Source: Hyperoodon ampullatus (taxonomy: Eukaryota; Chordata; Mammalia; Artiodactyla; Ziphiidae). From it: DNA of 64,000 nucleotides. Where the stretch lies: assembly GCA_949752795.1 (NCBI GenBank), contig OX457064.1, forward strand, positions 39,056,368 to 39,120,367, written 5' to 3'. Under the pieces are notes generated by a model that was not told where the DNA came from, did not search any database, and worked only from the letters and a program-made list of their open reading frames with translations. The position numbers and the translations under genes are program-made. Shown piece by piece: positions 58,461 through 64,000 of this stretch. Each line of letters starts with the position of its first letter. Position 1 is the first letter of the stretch.

Positions 58461-59029
58461 CTGTCTTGATTACTGTAGCTTTGTAGTATACTCTGAAGTC
58501 AGGGAGCCTGATTCCTCCAGCTCCGTTTTTCTTTCTCAAGATTGCTTTGGCTATTCGGGGTCTTTTGTGTCTCCATACAAATTGTGAAATTTTTTGTTCT
58601 AGTTCTGTGAAAAATGCCATTGGTAATTTGATAGGGATTGCCCTGAATCTGTAGATTGCTCTGGGTGGTACAGTCATTTTCACAATGTTGATTCTTCCAA
58701 TCCAAGAACATGGTATATCTCTTGAACTGTTTGTATCATCTTTGATTTCTTTCATCACTGTCTTATAATTCTCTGCATACAGGTCTTTTGCCTCCTTAGT
58801 TAGGTTTATTCCTAGGTATTTTATTCTTTTTGTTGCAGTGGTAAATGGGAGTGTTTCCTTAATTTCTCTTTCTGATTTTTCATTGTTAGTGTATAGGAAT
58901 GCAAGAGATTTCTGTGCATTAATTTTGTATCCTGCTATTTTACCAAATTCATTGACCAGCTCTAGTAGTTTTCTGGGGGCATCTTTAGGGTTTTCTATGT
59001 ATAGTATCATGTTATCTGCAAACAGTGTA
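58461..59029 (-). pseudogene. Inverted RT-domain arm
   Basis: A minus-strand frame (about 190 codons) covers ORF2p from just after the RT catalytic motif ([13 protein letters not shown], with the second D of FADD changed to N) through [17 protein letters not shown] to [17 protein letters not shown]. It is an isolated fragment without start or end and is not functional. Confidence 0.88.
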
Positions 59030-60528
59030 TGGTACTGGCACAAAAACAGAAATATAGATCAATGGAACAGGGTAGAAAGCCCAGAGATAAACCCATGCAC
59101 ATATGGTCACCTTATCTTTGACAAAGGAGGCAAGAATATGCAATGGAGAAAAGACAGCCTCTTCCATAAGTGGTGCTGGGAAAACTGGACAGCTACATGT
59201 AAAAGAATGAAATTAGAACACCTCTTAACACCATACACAAAAATAAACCCAAAATGGATCAAAGACCTAAATGTAAGGCCAGACACTATAAAACTCTTGG
59301 AGGAAAATATAGGCAGAACATTCTATGACATAAATCACAGCAAGATCCTTTTTGACCCACCTCCTAGAGTAATGGAAATAAAATCAAAAATAAACAAATG
59401 GAACCTAATGAAACTTAAAATCTTTTGCACAGAAAGGAAACCATAAACAAGACGAAAAGATAACCCTCAGAATGGGAGAAAATATTTGCAAATGAAACAA
59501 CAGACAAAGGATTAATCTCTAAAATATACAAGCAGCTCATGCAGCTCAATATCAAAAAAACAAACCACACAATCCAAAAATGGGTGGAAGACCTAAATAG
59601 ACCTTTCTCCAAAGTAGACATACAGATTGCCAACAAACACATGAAAAGATGCTCAACGTCACTAATCATTAGAGAAATGCAAATCAAAACCACATTGAGG
59701 TATCACCTAACACCGGTCAGAATGGCCATCATCAAAAAATCTACAAACAATAAATGCTGGAGACAGTGTGGAGAAAAGGGAACCCTCTTGCACTGTTAGT
59801 GGGAATGGAAATTGATAGAGCCACTATGGAGAACAGTATGGAGATTCCTTGAAAAACTAAAAACAGAACTACCATATGACCCAGCAATCCCACTACTGGG
59901 GATATACCCAGAGAAAACCATAATTCAAAAAGATACATGTACCACAATGTTCACTGCAGCACTATTTACAATAGCCAGGACATGGAAGCAACCTAAATGT
60001 CCATCTACAGATGAATGGATAAAGAAGATGTGGCACATATATACAATGGAATATTAGCCATAAAAAGTAATGAAATTGAGTTATTTGTAATGAGGTGGAT
60101 GGACATAGAGTCTGTCATACAGAGTGAAGTAAGTCAGGAAGAGAAAAACAAATACCGGATGCTAATGCACATATATGGAATCTAAAAAGCGGTACTGATG
60201 AAGCTAGTGGCAGGGCAGGAATAAAGATGCAGATGTAGAGAATGGACTTGAGGACATGGGGGAAGGGGAAGCTGGCAAGAAGTGAGAGAGTAACACTGAC
60301 ATATATTCACTACCACATGTAAAATGGATGGCTAGTGGGAAGCTGATGCATAGCACAGGGAGATCAGCTTGATGCTTTGTGACAACCTAAAGAGGTGGGA
60401 TAGGGAGGGTGGGAGGGAGGCTCAAGAGGGAGGGGATATGGGGATATATGTATACATATAGCTGATTCACTTTGTTGTACAGCAGAAACTAACACAACAT
60501 TGTAAAGCAATTATACTCCAATAAAGAT

Positions 60529-60535
<7 letters not shown>
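59030..60535 (+). pseudogene. Plus arm: ORF2 C-terminus and 3'UTR
   Basis: Broken ORF2 frames (59539-59799 with [14 protein letters not shown], then 59812-60057) are followed by the 3'UTR. The long older-type ending CATTGTAAAGCAATTATACT (59-type, with CCAATAAAGATATAAG) is present. Frameshifts and a stop within the TMEY region show it is dead. Confidence 0.88.

Positions 60536-60564
<29 letters not shown>
60532..60564. repeat. (GA)n microsatellite at L1 tail
   Basis: About 16 GA units replace the usual A tail of the L1, directly before the TSD. It probably grew from an AGAGAG-containing tail or target. Confidence 0.95.
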
Positions 60565-60567
<3 letters not shown>

Positions 60568-60573
60568 GTGATA

Positions 60574-61790
60574 GATTCAGTACAATCCCTGTCAAAATAC
60601 CAATGATACTTTTCACAGAACTAAAACAAATAATTTTAAAATCTGTATGGAAACACAGAAGACCCTGAATAGCCAAAACAATCTTGAGAAAGAAGAACAG
60701 AGCTGGATGAACCATGATTCCTGAGTTTAGACTATCCTACAAAGCTACAGTAATCAAAACAGTATGGTACTGGCACAAAAACAGACATATAGATCAATGA
60801 AACAGAATAGAGAGCCCAGAAGGAAACCCATGATTAATCTATGACAAAGGAGGCAAGAATATACAATGGAGAAAAGACAGTCTCTTCAACAAGTGGTGCT
60901 GGGAAAACTGGACAGCTACATGTAAAAGAATTAAATTAGAACATTCTCTAACACCATGCACAAAAATGAACTCAAAATGGATTAATGACCTAAATGTAAG
61001 ACTGGATACCATAAAACTCCTGGAAGAAAACATAGGCAGAACACTCTGACATAAATCATCGTATTGTTTTGGATCTGTCTCCTAAAGCAAAGGAAATAAA
61101 AGGAAAAATAAAGAAAGTGAACCTAATTAAATTTAAAAGTTTTGCACAGCAAAGAAAACTATTAACAAAACAAAAAGCTAACCTACTGAATGGGAGAAAA
61201 TATTTGCAAATGATATGACCGATAAGGGGTTAATATCCAAAATATATATATAGCTCATACAACAACATCAAAACACCAAACAACTCAATTTTAAACATGG
61301 GCAGAAAACCTAAATAGACATTTTTCAAAGAATATACACAGATGGCCAATAGGCACATGAAAAGATGCTCAACATCATTAATCATCAGAGTAATGTAAAT
61401 CAAAACCACAAGATATCACCTCACATCTGTCAGAATGGCTATCATCAAAAAGAACAACAACAAAAAAATGTTGGTGAGGATGCAGAGAAAAGGGAACCCT
61501 CGTACACTGTTGGTGGGAATATAAATTCATGCAGCCACTGTGGAAAACAGTATGGAGACTTATCAAAAAATTAAAAAATGAACTACCATATGACCTAGCA
61601 ATCCCACTCCTGGGTATATACCCCAAAACAAAAACAAAAACTCTAATTTGAAAAAGTATATGCACCCCAATGTTCATAGCAGCATTATTTTAAATTGCCA
61701 AGATTTGAAAACAAACTAAGTGTCCATCAACAGATGAATGGATAAAGAAGATGTGCTATATATACACTACAGAGCTGTTAGGCATAAGGA
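60574..61790 (+). mobile_element. Old 5'-truncated L1 fragment
   Basis: Plus-strand ORF2 sequence runs from GATTCAGTACAATCCCTGTC to GATGAATGGATAAAGAAGATG and is more diverged than the preceding L1. All frames are short. It ends before a 3'UTR is seen, so it is deleted at its 3' side. Its left edge coincides with the TSD of the neighbouring L1. Confidence 0.85.
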
Positions 61791-64000
61791 AGGAATATTA
61801 TGAAGAATCATATGTCAATAAATTTGATGTAAATGATGTGATCAAATTCCTTGAAATACACAAATTACAATGACTGACTCAAGAAACAGAAAACCTGAGT
61901 AAGGTTTCACCAATTTAACAAAACTGAATTCATAATTAAAAACTTCACATTCCACTTCTGGAAATACAGAATTAGAAATACTCTTTCCTATCATTTCCAC
62001 TAAGCACAACTAAAAACTCTGGATATTATACATAAAATGAAGATAAGATGACCCTGAAAGATGGAGATATGAAAACAGACAAGCTAAGGAACTCAGGCCC
62101 TGAGAAATAACATGGTAATAAGAAGTTTCCTGGATTTTCTTTTTGCCTGTTATATCCCAAACTTAGTGCCAAAGAAGCCAGCAAGCCAAAAATGCCAAAA
62201 GGTACAGAGCAAAAAGAATCCCAACAAAAGCCAGCTCACTCTAGGCAAAAGCAATAAAGGGGAAACCTGACTAGAGGGAGAAAAAAAAAAAGTTTAGAAA
62301 ATATCCACTCTACTCCAGCCAAACATCACAGAAAAAAACCCACAAAAGACTTACTCCTACCAGCAGAAGTTGAGTGAAGAACTAAACTATGCCAGGTTGG
62401 AAAGAAGTATCTCACCTCACCTATTACAGTGATGTCAGAGAAAGCCAAGAAGGGACTTGGATTTTGATATCCATGAAGTGATAATGAGGCCAACTCTTAC
62501 AGTGTTGGTGGATATCACACAGGGAGCATGGACCTCCTTACCCACCAGGTGCTAACAAACTACTCCTCCCATTCCCTGTGGGGTTAGTGTCAGAGGCCCA
62601 GAGATAGACATTCACTATCACCCAGTGGTAATGAGGCCATCTCCCCTGATGCATAAAAGGAAGCCACATGGGGGGAAGTAACAAAGCCCTCCTACTCTTC
62701 CCAGGCAGAATGGCATTAATGAAGGCATTGTGGGGAGGTGGTATTCTCAACTCAGCTGTCATTTGGGGAAACTGGACTTCCATCTTTCCCTGGAAATAAT
62801 GGGCATTATTCCTCAACTCCTGCCCCTATCAGAATGGAATCAGAGGAGAACAGCTAAAAGAGAAAATTTAATATGGTGGAGATTCTCATAAAATACCAAA
62901 TATGTCCAAGTTTCAGTGTATAATCACTCACCAACAAACAGGGAAATATCAACCTGAATGAAAACAAACAATCTAAAGGTGTCATTGAGATGATAGAGAT
63001 GTTATCTGAAAAGCATTTTGAAGCATTGAAAATTATTCAAAGTGCAATAACGAACATGAGAAAACAAGTGGAAAAAGTAGAAATCCTTAGCAAAGAAAGA
63101 GAAAGTCTCAATAGATAAATAGAACATAGTGATAACCAAACAGAAATGCTAGAGTTGAAAATCATAATAGCTCAAATAAGAACTAATTGCATAGACTCAA
63201 CAGCAAAATGGAGAACAGAGGAAAGAATCAGTAACCTTGCTAACAGAATGAAAGTAACTACCTAATCTGAAACACCAAGAGAAAATGAGCTAGGAAAAAA
63301 AATGAACAGAGCTTCAGAGATCATAACAAAAGATCTAATATCCATGTCACTGGAGTCCTGGAAGAAGAGGAGAAAGAGGGTGAGGCTGAAAAATTTTTCA
63401 AAGAAACAATGGCTAAAATGTTTCCAATATGGGTAAAAGACATAAACTTACAGATTCAAGATTCTGAGTGAACCACAAACAGAATAGACCCAGAGAAATC
63501 CATCCCAAGACATATTATAGTCAAAGTTCTAAAAACTAAATACAAAGAAAAAAATCTTGAAAGGAGAAGGGAAATTAAACATTACCTAAAGGTGGAGAAA
63601 AAAAAAAAAAATTCAAGTAACAGCAGATTTATTACTAGAAACCATGGAAGCCAGAAGGAAATGGACATTTTTCAAGAGTAGAAAAAAGAAAATTATCAGT
63701 CCAGAATCCTATATCTAGTGAAGTACCCTTCAACAATTAAGGAGAAATCAAGATATTCTCAGATAAAAGTAAAGTAAGAGAATTTGTTGTCAGTAGATTT
63801 ATCTTAAAAGAATGGCTAAAGGAAGTTTTTCAAACAGAATTGAAATGATAAAAAATGGAATACTGGAACATCAGGAAGGAAGAGAAACCAACAGCAAGAG
63901 TAAGAATATGGCTAAATACAATAGACTTACTTTTTTATACTGAGTCTTCTAAGTTATATTTGAAAGTTAAAATAAATATTTCAATACTCCCTGAAGTAAT
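61791..64000 (+). mobile_element. Ancient L1M-like element, 5' part
   Basis: A short ORF2-like piece (about 61795-61900: GAAGAATCATATGTCAATAAATTTG) is followed by an L1 5'UTR-like region (about 61960-62940, with AAAACTCTGGATATTATAC and a GC-richer middle). An ORF1 remnant follows and runs toward the right window edge. No frame is intact. The element probably continues beyond the window. Confidence 0.7.
62950..63845 (+). pseudogene. Ancient L1 ORF1 remnant
   Basis: Landmarks of ORF1 appear in order: Lys/Glu-rich coiled-coil coding sequence (62960-63240), a CACTGGAGTCCTGGAAGAAGAG block matching the GVPEEE region (about 63349), CATCCCAAGACATATTATAG (about 63500), CAGATTTATTACTAGAAACC with GGAAGCCAGAAGG (about 63625-63655), and an ending GGCTAAAGGAAGTTTTTC (about 63813). 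Stops and frameshifts are frequent. Confidence 0.75.

Larger units (their letters stand above)
58461..60560 (+). mobile_element. Second twin-primed (5'-inverted) L1
   Basis: The left arm 58461-59029 is L1 RT-region sequence in minus orientation. The right arm 59030-60535 is plus-orientation L1 starting at TATGGTACTGGCAC. The outer end of the inverted arm (ATACTGTCTTGATTAC, reverse complement ending CAGTAT) is the L1 position directly before the start of the right arm. The likely TSD is GAGATAACTGATA (58448-58460) with GAGATAAGTGATA (60561-60573), one mismatch in 13. The tail is replaced or extended by (GA)n. Confidence 0.88.

Noticed and set aside
58838..59446. 202-codon plus-strand frame
   Set aside because: It crosses the inversion junction of the second twin-primed L1, joining an antisense reading to ORF2 sequence. 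It is an artefact of the rearrangement.

Overview
This is about 64 kb of mammalian nuclear DNA, very probably from a cetacean (whale or dolphin). The main clue is seven tRNA-derived SINEs of the CHR type: they begin near GGCTTCCCTGGTGGCGCAG, carry RNA polymerase III A and B box sequence, and end in an A tail after TACCGC. Several have perfect 16-17 bp target-site duplications (TSDs), so the family was recently active. No BovB-type repeats were recognised, which argues against a ruminant. There are also young full-length LINE-1 (L1) elements and older mammalian repeats (MIR, L2, MLT1, L1M). I found no convincing host protein-coding gene, tRNA or rRNA gene. The only long intact reading frames are L1 ORF1 and ORF2.

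Layout. 145-8205: an old, heavily damaged plus-strand L1, carrying a CHR SINE, an extra ORF1 fragment inside ORF2 and a later 5'-truncated L1. 9863-21375: an L1 with an inverted 5' arm, bounded by a perfect 16 bp TSD. Its inverted arm was later hit by a full-length minus-strand L1 (Y1, 10058-17352) and its plus arm by a CHR SINE. 21392-46369: mostly unique intergenic DNA with scattered SINEs, microsatellites, L1 3' ends, L2, MIR and one MLT1 LTR. 46370-47177: tail of an old L1. 47190-53792: a second full-length young L1 (Y2, plus strand) with a 12 bp TSD. 53805-58447: unique DNA with a probable solo LTR and a MIR. 58461-60560: a second inverted L1. 60574-64000: remnants of older L1s.

Main result. 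Y1 and Y2 are near-intact but have complementary defects. Y1 has a complete ORF2 (1272 codons) and an ORF1 broken by one extra base in a G run. Y2 has a complete ORF1 (304 codons) and an open ORF2 (1269 codons) that lost three residues in a conserved reverse-transcriptase motif, apparently by slippage between 7 bp direct repeats. Their 5' ends face each other across 29.8 kb, so they form a large inverted repeat. I found no new multi-gene system. The notable content is retrotransposon biology: self-nesting, two cases of twin priming, a variable 5'UTR block and a shortened 3' end in the young subfamily. Family names for degenerate repeats are from memory of consensus patterns and were not searched.
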